From the NCBI GenBank assembly GCA_026989035.1, contig JALSKB010000006.1, positions 1 through 34,554 on the forward strand: DNA of 34,554 bases. Reading direction: 5' to 3'. Shown piece by piece: positions 15,082 to 23,916 of the stretch. The stretch comes from Saprospiraceae bacterium. Lineage in GTDB: Bacteria; Bacteroidota; Bacteroidia; Chitinophagales; Saprospiraceae. The notes under the pieces were generated by a model that saw only the letters and a program-made list of their open reading frames with translations, had not been told where the DNA came from and searched no databases. The position numbers were made by a program, and so were the translations under genes. Within the stretch, counting starts at the first letter, position 1. Each line of letters begins with the position of its first letter.

Positions 15082-17217
15082 ATGGCAAGAGACTTAAAAT
15101 ACACGAGAAATATCGGCATTGCCGCGCACATTGATGCTGGCAAGACGACTACTACGGAGCGCATTCTCTATTACACCGGTTTGAGTCACAAGATAGGGGA
15201 AGTGCACGACGGTGCCGCTACCATGGACTGGATGGAGCAGGAACGCGAACGGGGTATCACCATTACCTCAGCCGCGACCAAAACGTCTTGGAAGTGGAAA
15301 GACCAAGAGTACACCATCAACATCATTGACACGCCAGGGCACGTGGACTTTACCGTGGAGGTGGAGCGTTCTTTGCGCGTCTTGGATGGTGTCGTGGCTT
15401 TGTTCTGTGCTGTATCCGGGGTGGAGCCGCAGTCTGAAACGGTATGGCGTCAGGCCGATCGTTATCGGGTGCCCCGTATTGGTTTTGTCAACAAGATGGA
15501 CCGCTCGGGAGCTGATTTCTTTGCCGTGGTAGAAGATGTAAAGGAAAAGTTGGGAGCGAATGCCGTGCCTCTTCAAGTGCCGATAGGTGCTGAGGAGCGC
15601 TTCAAGGGGGTAGTTGATTTGATTACCAATGAGGCCATCATCTGGAATGAGGAGGATAAGGGTATGACTTATGAGGTGGTTCCCATACCTGAGGATTTGC
15701 AGGATACCGTTGCGAAGTATCGCGAGAAGTTGTTGGAAAGCGTAGCCGAGTATGACGAGTCTTTGATGGAGAAGTATTTTGAGGATCCCGATTCCATCAC
15801 TGCCGACGAGATCCGTGCTGCCATTCGTGCTGCCGTCATTGATATGAGCATTACGCCCATGATGTGCGGTTCTGCTTTTAAGAATAAAGGCGTGCAGGCC
15901 GTATTGGACGCCGTGTGTGCCTTTATGCCTTCTCCGGTTGATATTGAAGCCATAGAAGGGACTAACCCGAAGACGGGAGAAAAGGAAATCCGCAAGCCGG
16001 ATGAAAAAGAGCCGTTTTCAGCACTGGTTTTCAAAATCGCTACGGATCCCTATGTAGGGCGTTTGGCCTTTATGCGGGTATATTCCGGTGTTTTGGAAGA
16101 GGGTAGTTATGTTTTAAATACACGCACAGGCAAAAAAGAGCGTGTATCTCGCCTTTATCAGATGCACTCCAACAAGCAAAACCCCATCAAGGTGGTAGGT
16201 GCCGGTGATATTGCGGCTGCTGTGGGCATGAAAGATCTGCGTACGGGCGATACCATTTGCGACACCAATCATCCCATTGTTTTTGAAAGTATGACTTTCC
16301 CCGAGCCGGTGATTGGCGTAGCCGTGGAGCCTAAAACGCAAAAAGATTTGGATAAGTTGGGCATGGCTTTGGCCAAGCTGGCTGAAGAAGACCCCACCTT
16401 TAAGGTGCGTTACGACGAGGAGACGAATCAAACCATCATCAGTGGTATGGGCGAGCTGCACTTGGAAATCATTGTGGATCGCCTTAAGCGGGAGTTTAAG
16501 GTAGAGTGTAACCAGGGACGTCCGCAAGTCAATTACAAAGAAGCGCTTACGGCCAGTGTCGTTCACCACGAGCGTTTGAAGAAGCAGACAGGTGGTTCCG
16601 GATTGTTTGCAGATATGCAATTTGAGCTGGGGCCGGCTGATCCCGAGTTTTTGGAGAGTGATGAGTTTAAGAGTGGTAAAGAGCGCCTGCAATTTGTCGA
16701 TGAGATTCGCGGAGGAGCTATTCCGCGGGAGTTGATAGGGCCTACGCGCAAAGGTTTTGAATCCATGATGGACAACGGCATTTTGGCCGGCTATGCCATA
16801 GAGAGCATGAAAGTGCGCCTCTTTGACGGAGCGACTCACCCCGTGGATTCCAAACCCATAGCCTTTGAGCTTTGTGCTAAAGAAGGTTTTAAAGCGGCTG
16901 CGCCCAAGTGCAAGCCCGTTTTGCTGGAGCCTATCATGAAGCTCGAAGTGGTTACCCCTGAAGAGTTTGTGGGTAACATCATTGGCGATTTGAACCGCCG
17001 TAGAGGTTTGCCGAAAGGCCAGGAATTGCGCACCGGAGGTGCTGTGGCTATCCAGGCTGAAGTTCCGCTTTCCGAAATGTTTGGTTATGTGACGGATTTG
17101 CGCACCATCAGCTCGGGCCGGGCAAGCTCAACCATGGAGTTTTCTCACTATGCCGAGGCTCCTGCAGGTGTAGCTAAAGAGGTGATTGAAAAGGCCAAGG
17201 GTGAAGTAAAAGTATAA
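15082..17217 (+). CDS. fusA: Translation elongation factor G
   Basis: 711 residues. EF-G is the GTPase that drives tRNA-mRNA translocation and, with RRF, ribosome recycling. The G domain has AHIDAGKT (15-22), RGIT (57-60, switch I), DTPGH (83-87) and NKMD (137-140); domains II-V follow, with the domain IV stretch ending [17 protein letters not shown] and the domain V motif [29 protein letters not shown]. The start at ATG 15082 ([13 protein letters not shown]) is the family start; the frame extends to 15031 without support. It carries one copy of the 13-bp word (17007-17019), read L-P-K-G. A GC-rich hairpin follows the stop. Confidence 0.97.
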   Translation: MARDLKYTRNIGIAAHIDAGKTTTTERILYYTGLSHKIGEVHDGAATMDWMEQERERGITITSAATKTSWKWKDQEYTINIIDTPGHVDFTVEVERSLRVLDGVVALFCAVSGVEPQSETVWRQADRYRVPRIGFVNKMDRSGADFFAVVEDVKEKLGANAVPLQVPIGAEERFKGVVDLITNEAIIWNEEDKGMTYEVVPIPEDLQDTVAKYREKLLESVAEYDESLMEKYFEDPDSITADEIRAAIRAAVIDMSITPMMCGSAFKNKGVQAVLDAVCAFMPSPVDIEAIEGTNPKTGEKEIRKPDEKEPFSALVFKIATDPYVGRLAFMRVYSGVLEEGSYVLNTRTGKKERVSRLYQMHSNKQNPIKVVGAGDIAAAVGMKDLRTGDTICDTNHPIVFESMTFPEPVIGVAVEPKTQKDLDKLGMALAKLAEEDPTFKVRYDEETNQTIISGMGELHLEIIVDRLKREFKVECNQGRPQVNYKEALTASVVHHERLKKQTGGSGLFADMQFELGPADPEFLESDEFKSGKERLQFVDEIRGGAIPRELIGPTRKGFESMMDNGILAGYAIESMKVRLFDGATHPVDSKPIAFELCAKEGFKAAAPKCKPVLLEPIMKLEVVTPEEFVGNIIGDLNRRRGLPKGQELRTGGAVAIQAEVPLSEMFGYVTDLRTISSGRASSTMEFSHYAEAPAGVAKEVIEKAKGEVKV
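17007..17019 (+). repeat. Iterated 13-mer TTTGCCGAAAGGC, copy 4
   Basis: Exact copy inside fusA in the domain V coding region, read as (G)-L-P-K-G, a different frame from the copies in the PolX-like gene and map. Confidence 0.9.
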
Positions 17218-17224
17218 AAAAGAG

Positions 17225-17258
17225 GAAGGGGACGCCCCCGGGGGCGCCCTTTCTTTTT
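17225..17258 (+). terminator. Terminator or attenuator between fusA and rpsJ
   Basis: GAAGGGGACGCCCCC (17225-17239) pairs with GGGGGCGCCCTTTC (17240-17253) with one bulged A, and CTTTTT follows. It begins eight bases after the fusA stop, so it may end or thin the str transcript before the S10 genes. No new promoter was seen before rpsJ, so partial read-through is likely. Confidence 0.75.
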
Positions 17259-17290
17259 GAGCATAAACGACTTAAATCTTTTTAAGGGTT

Positions 17291-17602
17291 ATGAATCAGC
17301 AGAAAATCAGGATCAAACTCCGCTCCTATGACCACAACTTGGTGGACAAATCGACGGAGAAGATCGTCAAGACGGTGCGCAACAGCGGAGCTGTTGTATC
17401 AGGACCGATTCCGCTGCCCACAAAAAAAGAGATTTTTACCGTACTGCGTTCGCCGCACGTCAACAAAAAATCTCGGGAGCAGTTTCAGTTGCGCACGCAT
17501 CAGCGTTTGATAGAGATTTATTCTCCGACGCCGAAAACCGTGAATGAACTTTCTAAACTGGAACTTCCCAGTGGAGTGGACATTCAGGTCAAGTTGACTT
17601 GA
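17291..17602 (+). CDS. rpsJ: 30S ribosomal protein S10
   Basis: 103 residues, as in E. coli, where S10 (NusE) both belongs to the 30S head and forms the antitermination partner of NusB. The family patterns [34 protein letters not shown] and [14 protein letters not shown] are intact. It is separated from rplC by an unusually long, structured spacer of 226 bases, the longest inside the S10 block. Confidence 0.97.
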   Translation: MNQQKIRIKLRSYDHNLVDKSTEKIVKTVRNSGAVVSGPIPLPTKKEIFTVLRSPHVNKKSREQFQLRTHQRLIEIYSPTPKTVNELSKLELPSGVDIQVKLT

Positions 17603-17828
17603 GAAACAGTCTCAATTGTTGAACCCATTTGGGGTGTGCGAAAAACATGGTCGCTCGACCATGTGGCCTGGCAGGACGGTGGATTTCCCACCTTACGCAG
17701 AGCGAGCTTAAAAGTCCGACAAACCCTTGGTTGCTGTTGGGCATCTGATTCGAAATCTCGCTCATTTTTTTCGCAAATCCCGTTAAAACCAAAGTGGTTT
17801 TGAACCACCTTACAAAATAAGTAGTATC
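17603..17828 (+). promoter_or_regulatory. Structured 226-base spacer between rpsJ and rplC, candidate cis-regulatory RNA
   Basis: No gene is seen. Inverted repeats in order: ACATGGTC-GCTC-GACCATGT (17645-17664, perfect 8 bp); GGTGG/CCACC (17678-17692); GAGCGAG (17700-17706) with CTCGCTC (17757-17763), followed by A and seven T (17765-17771), which is terminator-like; then two mutually exclusive stems, AAAACCA/TGGTTTT (17785-17801) and GTGGTT/AACCAC (17794-17808), ending 20 bases before the GTG start of rplC. The order hairpins, terminator, alternative stems, weak start codon resembles an attenuator or ribosomal-protein autoregulatory leader. The ligand is unknown. Confidence 0.6.
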
Positions 17829-18452
17829 GTGAACGGTATTATTGGAAAAAAGCTCGGGATGACCAGCATCTATAACGATGCGGGTCAGAATGTTGCCTGC
17901 ACCGTTGTAGAGGCAGGCCCTTGCGTAGTTACGCAGCGCTTTGAGCAAGACAAAGACGGCTATTCAGCTCTTCAACTGGCTTTTGATGAAGCGAAGGTGA
18001 AAAATACGACCAAGCCCATGTTGGGGCATTTCAAAAAAGCCGGTACGACGCCAAAGCGCAAAGTGGTGGAGTTTCGAGATTTTGATCTGGTAGAAAAGCA
18101 GCCGGGAGATACGGTGCGTGTAGAAGAGATTTTTGAAGAAGGCGATATCGTCCATGCTGTAGGGGTGTCCAAGGGGCGTGGCTTTCAGGGCGTAGTAAAG
18201 CGCCATGGTTTTGGCGGGGTAAATGATGCGACACACGGACAGCACAACCGTCAGCGGGCGCCGGGTTCTATTGGTGCGGCTTCTTATCCGGCTCGGGTAT
18301 TTAAAGGCATGCGCATGGCAGGTCGCATGGGCGGTCAACGCGTGAAGATCAAAAACCTGGAAGTGTTGAAGATCTTTCCGGAGAAAAATCTGATTTTGAT
18401 CAAGGGCGCTATCCCCGGCCACAAAGGGGCGTATGTCATTCTTGAAAAATGA
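17829..18452 (+). CDS. rplC: 50S ribosomal protein L3
   Basis: 207 residues. L3 is an early assembly protein reaching toward the peptidyl-transferase centre. [19 protein letters not shown], the loop [16 protein letters not shown] and the [21 protein letters not shown] stretch are family hallmarks. No in-frame ATG precedes the conserved N-terminus, so translation starts at GTG 17829, preceded by alternative stems. 54 bases to rplD, with a TTGC-GAAA-GCAA hairpin. Confidence 0.96.
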   Translation: MNGIIGKKLGMTSIYNDAGQNVACTVVEAGPCVVTQRFEQDKDGYSALQLAFDEAKVKNTTKPMLGHFKKAGTTPKRKVVEFRDFDLVEKQPGDTVRVEEIFEEGDIVHAVGVSKGRGFQGVVKRHGFGGVNDATHGQHNRQRAPGSIGAASYPARVFKGMRMAGRMGGQRVKIKNLEVLKIFPEKNLILIKGAIPGHKGAYVILEK

Positions 18453-18468
18453 GCAAATCGAGAAGGTT

Positions 18469-18480
18469 TTGCGAAAGCAA
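18469..18480 (+). repeat. GAAA-loop hairpin in the rplC-rplD spacer
   Basis: TTGC-GAAA-GCAA, a perfect 4-bp stem closed by a GNRA-type tetraloop. It resembles the core of the iterated 13-mer and the hairpins at 12971 and 27073. Confidence 0.6.
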
Positions 18481-18506
18481 CAACCCGATTATAAACTCTA
18501 AAGGAA

Positions 18507-19133
18507 ATGAAACTGGACGTTTTTAATATTCAGGGCGAAAAGACGGGTCGCAGTGTAGACTTACCGGATGAGATTTTCGGCATAGAGCCGAATGAACACG
18601 CCGTTTACCTGGCTGTGAAGCAGTATTTGGCTCATCAGCGCCAGGGTACGCACAGCAGCAAGGAGCGCAATGCGGTAAAAGGCTCGCGTCGCAAGCTCAA
18701 ACGTCAAAAGGGCACAGGTACGGCTCGTGCCGGAGACATTAAGAACCCTTTGTTTCGGGGTGGAGGACGGGTTTTCGGCCCGCGCCCACGCAAATATACC
18801 CTGGGCCTTCCGAAAAAGGTCAAGCGTTTGGCCCGCAAATCGGCCTTGGCGGCAAAGGCTCAAAAAGGGCAGCTGTTTGTGGTCGAAGACTTCTCCTTTG
18901 ATGCACCCAAGACCAAAGCCTATGTAGAAATTTTGGCCAAATTGGAGCTGGATGGAAAGAAAGTGATCCACGTAACGGCAGATAAAGAGGAGAATGTGTA
19001 CCTGTCTAGTCGGAATTTGCCCAAAGCAAAGGTTATGCGTGCGCAGGACTTGAACACCTATGCCGTTTTGAATTGTCAGACGCTTTTGCTTTCGGAAGGA
19101 GCTGTCGAAAAAATTGTGGAAACTCTATCGTGA
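18507..19133 (+). CDS. rplD: 50S ribosomal protein L4
   Basis: 208 residues, slightly longer than the 201 of E. coli. L4 has a globular domain on the 50S surface and a basic loop lining the exit tunnel; in E. coli it represses its own S10 operon. The loop is seen as GSRRKLKRQKGTGTARAGDIKNPLFRGGGRVFGPRPR. Whether it acts on the structured rpsJ-rplC spacer is an open possibility. 40 bases to rplW, containing an iterated 13-mer. Confidence 0.96.
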   Translation: MKLDVFNIQGEKTGRSVDLPDEIFGIEPNEHAVYLAVKQYLAHQRQGTHSSKERNAVKGSRRKLKRQKGTGTARAGDIKNPLFRGGGRVFGPRPRKYTLGLPKKVKRLARKSALAAKAQKGQLFVVEDFSFDAPKTKAYVEILAKLELDGKKVIHVTADKEENVYLSSRNLPKAKVMRAQDLNTYAVLNCQTLLLSEGAVEKIVETLS

Positions 19134-19139
19134 ATTCTA

Positions 19140-19152
19140 TTTGCCGAAAGGC
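19140..19152 (+). repeat. Iterated 13-mer TTTGCCGAAAGGC, copy 5
   Basis: Exact copy in the rplD-rplW spacer, extended to TTGCC-GAAA-GGCAA, a 5-bp stem with a GAAA loop, six bases after the rplD stop. Confidence 0.9.
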
Positions 19153-19173
19153 AACTTTTAAACTCAAGATACC

Positions 19174-19470
19174 ATGGCTAAGCAGATTTTACTGAAGCCG
19201 ATCATCACGGAAAAAGCCACCAACTTGTCGGAAGGCCTGAATCAATACACTTTTGAGGTCAACGGCAAAGTCAATAAACTGGAGGTGAAAGAGGCTGTGG
19301 AAAAGATGTACAACGTAACGGTAGTTGCCGTGAACACCATCAACATGCCGGGCAAGCGTCGGCGTCGCAGTACCCGTAGTGGCGTGTTCAACGGCATGAA
19401 ATCGCCTTACAAAAAAGCCATTGTTACCCTGGCCAAGGGTGAGGAAATAGATTTTTATCAGAACCTCTGA
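19174..19470 (+). CDS. rplW: 50S ribosomal protein L23
   Basis: 98 residues. L23 lies at the tunnel exit and is the docking site for trigger factor and SRP. The start MAKQILLKPIITEKATNLSE and the loop NMPGKRRRRSTRSGVFNGMKSPYKKAIVTL match the family. 44 bases to rplB with no notable structure. Confidence 0.96.
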   Translation: MAKQILLKPIITEKATNLSEGLNQYTFEVNGKVNKLEVKEAVEKMYNVTVVAVNTINMPGKRRRRSTRSGVFNGMKSPYKKAIVTLAKGEEIDFYQNL

Positions 19471-19514
19471 ACACATAAAGTTACAGAGCGCACAACACAG
19501 AAACAAACAGCGTC

Positions 19515-20348
19515 ATGCCAGTAAAAAAATACAATCCGATTACTCCGGGTACCCGCTTTCGGGTGGGCAATGCCTTTACCGAAATTACGACGGATAAACC
19601 CGAGAAGAGTTTGTTGGCACCGCTATCAAAGACAGGCGGGCGCAATCGCACGGGAAAGATGACGATGCGTCAGCGTGGAGGCGGACATAAACGTCGCTAT
19701 CGCATTATAGACTTTAAGCGCGACAAAGACGGTATTCCGGGTAAGATCAAAACCATTGAGTACGATCCGAACCGCACGGCTTACATCGCCTTGGTAGTTT
19801 ATGCCGATGGAGAAAAGCGGTATATCATTGCGCCCAATGGCTTGAAAGTGGGCGATGAGATTATGTCCGGAAAAGGGGCAGCTCCCAATGTAGGTAATGC
19901 CTTGTTCTTGAGTGAAATTCCTCTGGGTGCAGTCATTCACGCCATTGAAATGCAGCCGGGACGCGGGGCGGCCCTGGCCCGTTCGGCAGGTACGAATGCT
20001 ACTTTGATGGGGCGTGAAGGTAAGTACGCCATTGTGAAATTGCCCTCCGGAGAGGTGCGCCGCATTTTGCTTAGCTGCCGGGCTACCATAGGTTCGACCT
20101 CCAATCCCGATCACGCTTTGCAGGTTTTGGGCAAAGCCGGTCGGAAGCGCTGGTTGGGTCGCAGACCTCGAGTTCGCGGTGTAGCCATGAACCCCGTAGA
20201 TCACCCCATGGGTGGTGGCGAAGGTCGTGCTTCGGGTGGGCATCCCCGCTCGCGCACGGGCATTTTTGCCAAAGGCCAAAAGACCAGAAACAAGAAGAAG
20301 TACTCTTCCAAGCTCATCATTTCGAGAAGGAAGAGCAAGAAAAAATGA
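19515..20348 (+). CDS. rplB: 50S ribosomal protein L2
   Basis: 277 residues. L2 is needed for subunit association and supports the peptidyl-transferase centre. [14 protein letters not shown], the RNA-binding [30 protein letters not shown] and the C-terminal [21 protein letters not shown] with the conserved His are intact. 92 bases to rpsS; the spacer has CAGC-CCTG-GCTG and a GCAGC...GCTGC pair. Confidence 0.97.
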   Translation: MPVKKYNPITPGTRFRVGNAFTEITTDKPEKSLLAPLSKTGGRNRTGKMTMRQRGGGHKRRYRIIDFKRDKDGIPGKIKTIEYDPNRTAYIALVVYADGEKRYIIAPNGLKVGDEIMSGKGAAPNVGNALFLSEIPLGAVIHAIEMQPGRGAALARSAGTNATLMGREGKYAIVKLPSGEVRRILLSCRATIGSTSNPDHALQVLGKAGRKRWLGRRPRVRGVAMNPVDHPMGGGEGRASGGHPRSRTGIFAKGQKTRNKKKYSSKLIISRRKSKKK

Positions 20349-20440
20349 TGAGGGTAGCGGGGAAGCAGCCCTGGCTGGTTTTCTCGCAGCTTAAACCATA
20401 CGCTGCTCAGAACAGAGCATAACCACAAATGTAAGCTGAT

Positions 20441-20710
20441 ATGGCTCGTTCGATAAAAAAAGGACCTTACGTTCACCACAAGTTGCTCAAAAAAGTGCTG
20501 CAAGCACGTGAGAGCAATAAAAAGTCGGTTATCAAAACCTGGTCTCGCTCGTCCATGATCATTCCCGATATGGTGGGCCTGACCATTGCCGTGCACAACG
20601 GCAAGGCTTTCGTGCCCGTATTCATCACGGAAAACATGGTGGGGCACAAACTGGGAGAATTTTCTCCGACCCGTACTTTCCGCGGGCATGCAGGCAACCG
20701 CAAAAAGTAA
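20441..20710 (+). CDS. rpsS: 30S ribosomal protein S19
   Basis: 89 residues. S19 is in the 30S head next to S13 and the A site. [42 protein letters not shown] and [22 protein letters not shown] are the family blocks. 44 bases to rplV. Confidence 0.97.
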   Translation: MARSIKKGPYVHHKLLKKVLQARESNKKSVIKTWSRSSMIIPDMVGLTIAVHNGKAFVPVFITENMVGHKLGEFSPTRTFRGHAGNRKK

Positions 20711-20754
20711 GGTGAATAAACGGTCTGATATAAACCTTTGAAGAAAGTATTGCA

Positions 20755-21174
20755 ATGGAAGCAACAGCCAAACTGAAAAACTGCCATATGTCGGCGCGCA
20801 AAGCGCGTTTGGTGCTCGACTTGATCCGGGGTAAGAGCATAGAAGAGGCCTTGGATATTGTGCGCTTCACCAATAAGGAGGCAGCCGAATGGATAGAGAA
20901 AGTCCTGCTTTCTGCCATCGCCAACTGGGAATACAAAACAGGCGGGCTGGAAAGTGCAGATGAGTACGACCTCTTTGTCTCCAAGGCTATAGCCGACGGA
21001 GGTATGATGATCAAGCGCATTCGCCCTGCACCGCACGGCCGAGCTCATCGAATCCGCAAACGCAGCTGCCACATCACCATCACCGTGGATAACCGCATTC
21101 CCTTGCCTGAAAACTACGAAGGTATGGGTGATGACGTAGCTGAAGTAGAAGAGGTTGAAACAACTGAAGAATAA
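20755..21174 (+). CDS. rplV: 50S ribosomal protein L22 with an acidic C-terminal tail
   Basis: 139 residues against 110 in E. coli. L22 lines the exit tunnel by a long beta hairpin, seen here around IKRIRPAPHGRAHRIRKRSCHITI. The extra C-terminal part, after NRIPLPENYEG, is strongly acidic (VAEVEEVETTEE), unusual for an rRNA-binding protein and probably disordered on the 50S surface. 45 bases to rpsC with a GAGC/GCTC hairpin. Confidence 0.95.
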   Translation: MEATAKLKNCHMSARKARLVLDLIRGKSIEEALDIVRFTNKEAAEWIEKVLLSAIANWEYKTGGLESADEYDLFVSKAIADGGMMIKRIRPAPHGRAHRIRKRSCHITITVDNRIPLPENYEGMGDDVAEVEEVETTEE

Positions 21175-21219
21175 ATGAAAGGAGCTTTTTGGGCTCTCCG
21201 AACTTTTTAATAACGCAAT

Positions 21220-21978
21220 ATGGGTCAAAAGACAAATCCTATTGGCAATCGTTTGGGAATTATCCGTGGATGGGATTCCTACTGGTATGGCGGTAAAAAC
21301 TTTGGCGATAAGGTCGTGGAAGATTACAAAATCCGCGAATACCTCCGTGCTCGTGTGCAAAAGGGCGGTATCGCTCGCATTGTCATTGAGCGCAACATCA
21401 AACAAATTACCTTGACCATCCATACGGTCCGTCCTGGCATCATCATTGGTAAAGGTGGCCAGGAGGTGGATCGCATTCGGGAAGAGTTGCGTAAACTTAC
21501 CGGCAAAGACGTGCACATCAACATCCATGAAATCCGCAAACCGGAAATGGATGCCCATGTGGTGGCAGAAAACATTGCCCGCCAATTGGAAGGGCGCGTG
21601 AATTATCGCCGGGCGACTAAAATGGCCATTCAGGCTTCTATGCGTGCAGGCGTACAAGGCATCAAGGTGCGCATCTCAGGCCGCTTGAACGGGGCTGAAA
21701 TGGCTCGTACCGAAGAGTATAAGGAAGGACGTACGCCTTTGCATACTTTTCGGGCCGATATCGATTATGCCTTGGTGGAAGCCCAAACGGTGTATGGCAA
21801 AATTGGCGTGAAAGTGTGGATCTGTCGGGGTGAAGTCTTTGGCAAACGCGACTTGTCTCCCAATGTGGGCATCACGCCTAAAGGCGGAGATAGCGGCCGT
21901 GGCGGCCGCGGTGGTCGCGGTGGCCGAGGTGGTCGTAGCAATCGCGGTGGTCGTGGTAACCGAGGCGGCCGCCGTTAA
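21220..21978 (+). CDS. rpsC: 30S ribosomal protein S3 with an RGG-repeat tail
   Basis: 252 residues against 233 in E. coli. S3 forms the mRNA entry site with S4 and S5 and has helicase-linked residues. The KH-type GxxG loop is GKGGQEV (about 73-79), and the C-terminal domain [38 protein letters not shown] is intact. The last 31 residues (about 222-252) are almost purely Gly, Arg, Asn and Ser, with about six RGG units. This RGG-box tail is coded by 21885-21975. The following spacer holds a terminator-like hairpin. Confidence 0.96.
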   Translation: MGQKTNPIGNRLGIIRGWDSYWYGGKNFGDKVVEDYKIREYLRARVQKGGIARIVIERNIKQITLTIHTVRPGIIIGKGGQEVDRIREELRKLTGKDVHINIHEIRKPEMDAHVVAENIARQLEGRVNYRRATKMAIQASMRAGVQGIKVRISGRLNGAEMARTEEYKEGRTPLHTFRADIDYALVEAQTVYGKIGVKVWICRGEVFGKRDLSPNVGITPKGGDSGRGGRGGRGGRGGRSNRGGRGNRGGRR

Positions 21979-22019
21979 AAGCGCAAATTTTTCGCGCGAT
22001 CTCTATAGGCAGAGAAGAA

Positions 22020-22047
22020 AAAAAGCCGTACCTTTGCACGGCTTTTT
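22020..22047 (+). terminator. Perfect 10-bp hairpin with T tail in the rpsC-rplP spacer (attenuator-like)
   Basis: AAAAAGCCGT (22020-22029) and ACGGCTTTTT (22038-22047) are perfectly inverted around ACCTTTGC. The stem ends in five T and qualifies as an intrinsic terminator in the middle of the operon. Together with the flanking T the loop spells TACCTTTG, a perfect -7 box (22029-22036), but no TTG is found at -33. Confidence 0.65.
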
Positions 22048-22113
22048 GAAAAGGGGTTTAAGAGGCATATAGATCAGCGCTTAACCGCATAGCGAGGCAG
22101 AAAATATACGGAC

Positions 22114-22536
22114 ATGTTACAACCAAAAAGAACGAAGTATCGCAAGCAGCAGAAGGGGCGCAACCGGGGCTTGGCCTATAAGGGTAGCACGGTGGATTTC
22201 GGCAGTTTTGGCCTCAAAGCCATTACGCCCGGTCGTATCACCAATCGCCAAATCGAAGCTGCTCGTATTGCCATGACGCGTTATATGAAACGTGAGGGTA
22301 AGGTCTGGATTCGCATTTTTCCCGACAAGCCCATTACCTCTAAACCTTTGGAAGTACGTATGGGAAAGGGTAAGGGTGCTGTGGACCACTGGGTTGCCGT
22401 GGTGAAACCCGGCCGCATCATGTTCGAATTGGACGGTGTGCCTCGTGCCGTAGCTGAAGAAGCTTTGCGCCTGGCTGCCCAGAAATTGCCCGTCTTGACC
22501 AAGTTCACCGTTCGCCCGGATTATACCGGTGAGTAA
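22114..22536 (+). CDS. rplP: 50S ribosomal protein L16
   Basis: 140 residues. L16 contacts A-site t[22 protein letters not shown], the FGLKA block, [23 protein letters not shown] and the conserved C-terminal helix [16 protein letters not shown] are present. It is set apart from rpsC by 135 bases with a terminator-like hairpin, and from rpmC by 47 bases with CTGCC-GTA-GGCAG. Confidence 0.96.
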   Translation: MLQPKRTKYRKQQKGRNRGLAYKGSTVDFGSFGLKAITPGRITNRQIEAARIAMTRYMKREGKVWIRIFPDKPITSKPLEVRMGKGKGAVDHWVAVVKPGRIMFELDGVPRAVAEEALRLAAQKLPVLTKFTVRPDYTGE

Positions 22537-22545
22537 AATGTAAAT

Positions 22546-22558
22546 CTGCCGTAGGCAG
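22546..22558 (+). repeat. Short hairpin in the rplP-rpmC spacer
   Basis: CTGCC-GTA-GGCAG, perfect 5-bp stem, starting ten bases after the rplP stop. No T run follows. Confidence 0.5.
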
Positions 22559-22583
22559 CGAAATAGAAAACACAAAGTAAGCC

Positions 22584-22847
22584 ATGGCAACTAAGAAATT
22601 TTTGGAATTGAAAGAATACACCGACCAAGACCTCAAGGTCGAGTTGGATAAGTTGCGCGAGCAGTATCAGCGAATGAAGTTCGAGCACGCAACCCAAGGG
22701 CTCGAAAACCCGCTCTTGTTGCGTGAAGCACGGCGAGATATCGCCCGTCTGGCTACTGAAGTTCGCCGTCGGGAGTTGGAAAAGATGGATGAAAAACAGT
22801 TGGCCCGGCGTTCGAAAATTCGAGCCAGAAGAAGAAAACAAAAATAA
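22584..22847 (+). CDS. rpmC: 50S ribosomal protein L29, C-terminally extended
   Basis: 87 residues against 63 in E. coli. L29 stands beside L23 at the tunnel exit. The two-helix core MATKKFLELKEYTDQDLKVELDKLREQYQRMKFEHATQGLENPLLLREARRDIARLATEVRRRE is normal in kind; the last 20 or so residues (EKQLARRSKIRARRRKQK) are an added basic tail. Twelve bases to rpsQ. Confidence 0.93.
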   Translation: MATKKFLELKEYTDQDLKVELDKLREQYQRMKFEHATQGLENPLLLREARRDIARLATEVRRRELEKMDEKQLARRSKIRARRRKQK

Positions 22848-22859
22848 GCAGTAGATATC

Positions 22860-23117
22860 ATGAGCGAAAGAAACCTCAGAAAAACCCGTATAGGTGTGGT
22901 GAGCAGCACGGCCATGGATAAGTCCATAACCGTATTGGTGGAAAGGAAATTGCAACACCCTATTTACGGCAAGTTCGTCAAGAAGAAAAAGAAGTTTTTG
23001 GCCCACGACGAAAAAAACGAATGCCAGGTTGGAGATAAAGTGCGCATCATGGAGACGCGCCCTCTGAGCAAGCGCAAAAAATGGCGCTTGGTAGAGATCA
23101 TCGAAAAGGCCAAGTAA
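22860..23117 (+). CDS. rpsQ: 30S ribosomal protein S17
   Basis: 85 residues. S17 is a primary 16S binder of the OB fold. [34 protein letters not shown] and the closing [21 protein letters not shown] are typical. 69 bases to rplN; the spacer carries an iterated 13-mer extended to TTGCC-TTTC-GGCAA. Confidence 0.95.
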   Translation: MSERNLRKTRIGVVSSTAMDKSITVLVERKLQHPIYGKFVKKKKKFLAHDEKNECQVGDKVRIMETRPLSKRKKWRLVEIIEKAK

Positions 23118-23136
23118 AGAAGACAAATGGTTTGTT

Positions 23137-23149
23137 GCCTTTCGGCAAA
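23137..23149 (-). repeat. Iterated 13-mer TTTGCCGAAAGGC, copy 6
   Basis: Exact minus-strand copy in the rpsQ-rplN spacer, 19 bases after the rpsQ stop; on the mRNA it would fold as UUGCC-UUUC-GGCAA. Confidence 0.9.
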
Positions 23150-23186
23150 TTTGCTTCCGGGCAATACTTATTAAAAGAGCGAAGTC

Positions 23187-23552
23187 ATGATACAGCAAGA
23201 GACCAGATTGAAAGTGGCAGATAATAGCGGGGCCAAGGAAGTCTTGTGCATTCGGGTATTGGGAGGCTCCAAACGCCGCTATGCCTCCATAGGTGATAAA
23301 ATCATCGTGACAGTTAAAGAAGCCAGTCCGGGGGGCATCAAAAAAGGTACAGTCTCTCGTGCAGTGGTTGTGCGCACGAAAAAGGAGATCCGCCGCAAAG
23401 ACGGTTCTTACATCCGCTTTGGCGAAAACGCCGTGGTTTTACTCAATGCTGCGGATGAACCGCGTGGCACCCGCATCTTCGGGCCTGTAGCTCGCGAACT
23501 GCGCGATAAAGATTTTATGCGCATCGTCTCTTTGGCACCCGAGGTGCTTTAA
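23187..23552 (+). CDS. rplN: 50S ribosomal protein L14
   Basis: 121 residues. L14 forms inter-subunit bridges and is the RsfS silencing-factor site. [28 protein letters not shown] and the closing [30 protein letters not shown] are invariant-type blocks. In E. coli this gene starts the spc operon; here no promoter was seen before it. 19 bases to rplX. Confidence 0.97.
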   Translation: MIQQETRLKVADNSGAKEVLCIRVLGGSKRRYASIGDKIIVTVKEASPGGIKKGTVSRAVVVRTKKEIRRKDGSYIRFGENAVVLLNAADEPRGTRIFGPVARELRDKDFMRIVSLAPEVL

Positions 23553-23571
23553 AAGATAAACCTTTCGAATC

Positions 23572-23916
23572 ATGTCGAAGAAAAAAGCAATGAAGCGATT
23601 CGCTCCCAAACTTCACATCAAAAAGGGAGACCGCGTGAGGGTGATGGCGGGAACGAACAAAGGCCGTGAAGGAGAAGTCCTTGAGGTGTTCCCCAAGAAG
23701 CAACGTGCCATCGTTGACGGGGTAAACATCGTCAAAAAGCACCGCAAGCCCATGGGAGATAACCCCGGCGGCATTGTAGAGATGCCTGCGCCTATACACA
23801 TCTCTAATTTGATGTTGCTTGACCCTAAAACGGGAGAACCCACGCGCATAGGTCGTAAGGAAGTGGACGGTAAGTTGGTCCGCTATTCTAAAAAATCAGG
23901 AGAAATCATTAAGTGA
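23572..23916 (+). CDS. rplX: 50S ribosomal protein L24
   Basis: 114 residues. L24 is an assembly-initiator protein with a KOW motif, seen as [23 protein letters not shown] (about 16-38), and the block [13 protein letters not shown]. Its TGA stop overlaps the ATG of rplE by one base (TGATG), a typical termination-reinitiation junction. Confidence 0.95.
   Translation: MSKKKAMKRFAPKLHIKKGDRVRVMAGTNKGREGEVLEVFPKKQRAIVDGVNIVKKHRKPMGDNPGGIVEMPAPIHISNLMLLDPKTGEPTRIGRKEVDGKLVRYSKKSGEIIK

Noticed and set aside
20473-21657. 394-codon minus-strand open frame across rpsS, rplV and rpsC
   Set aside because: Three clear ribosomal genes occupy the plus strand here; the reverse product has no recognisable motif.
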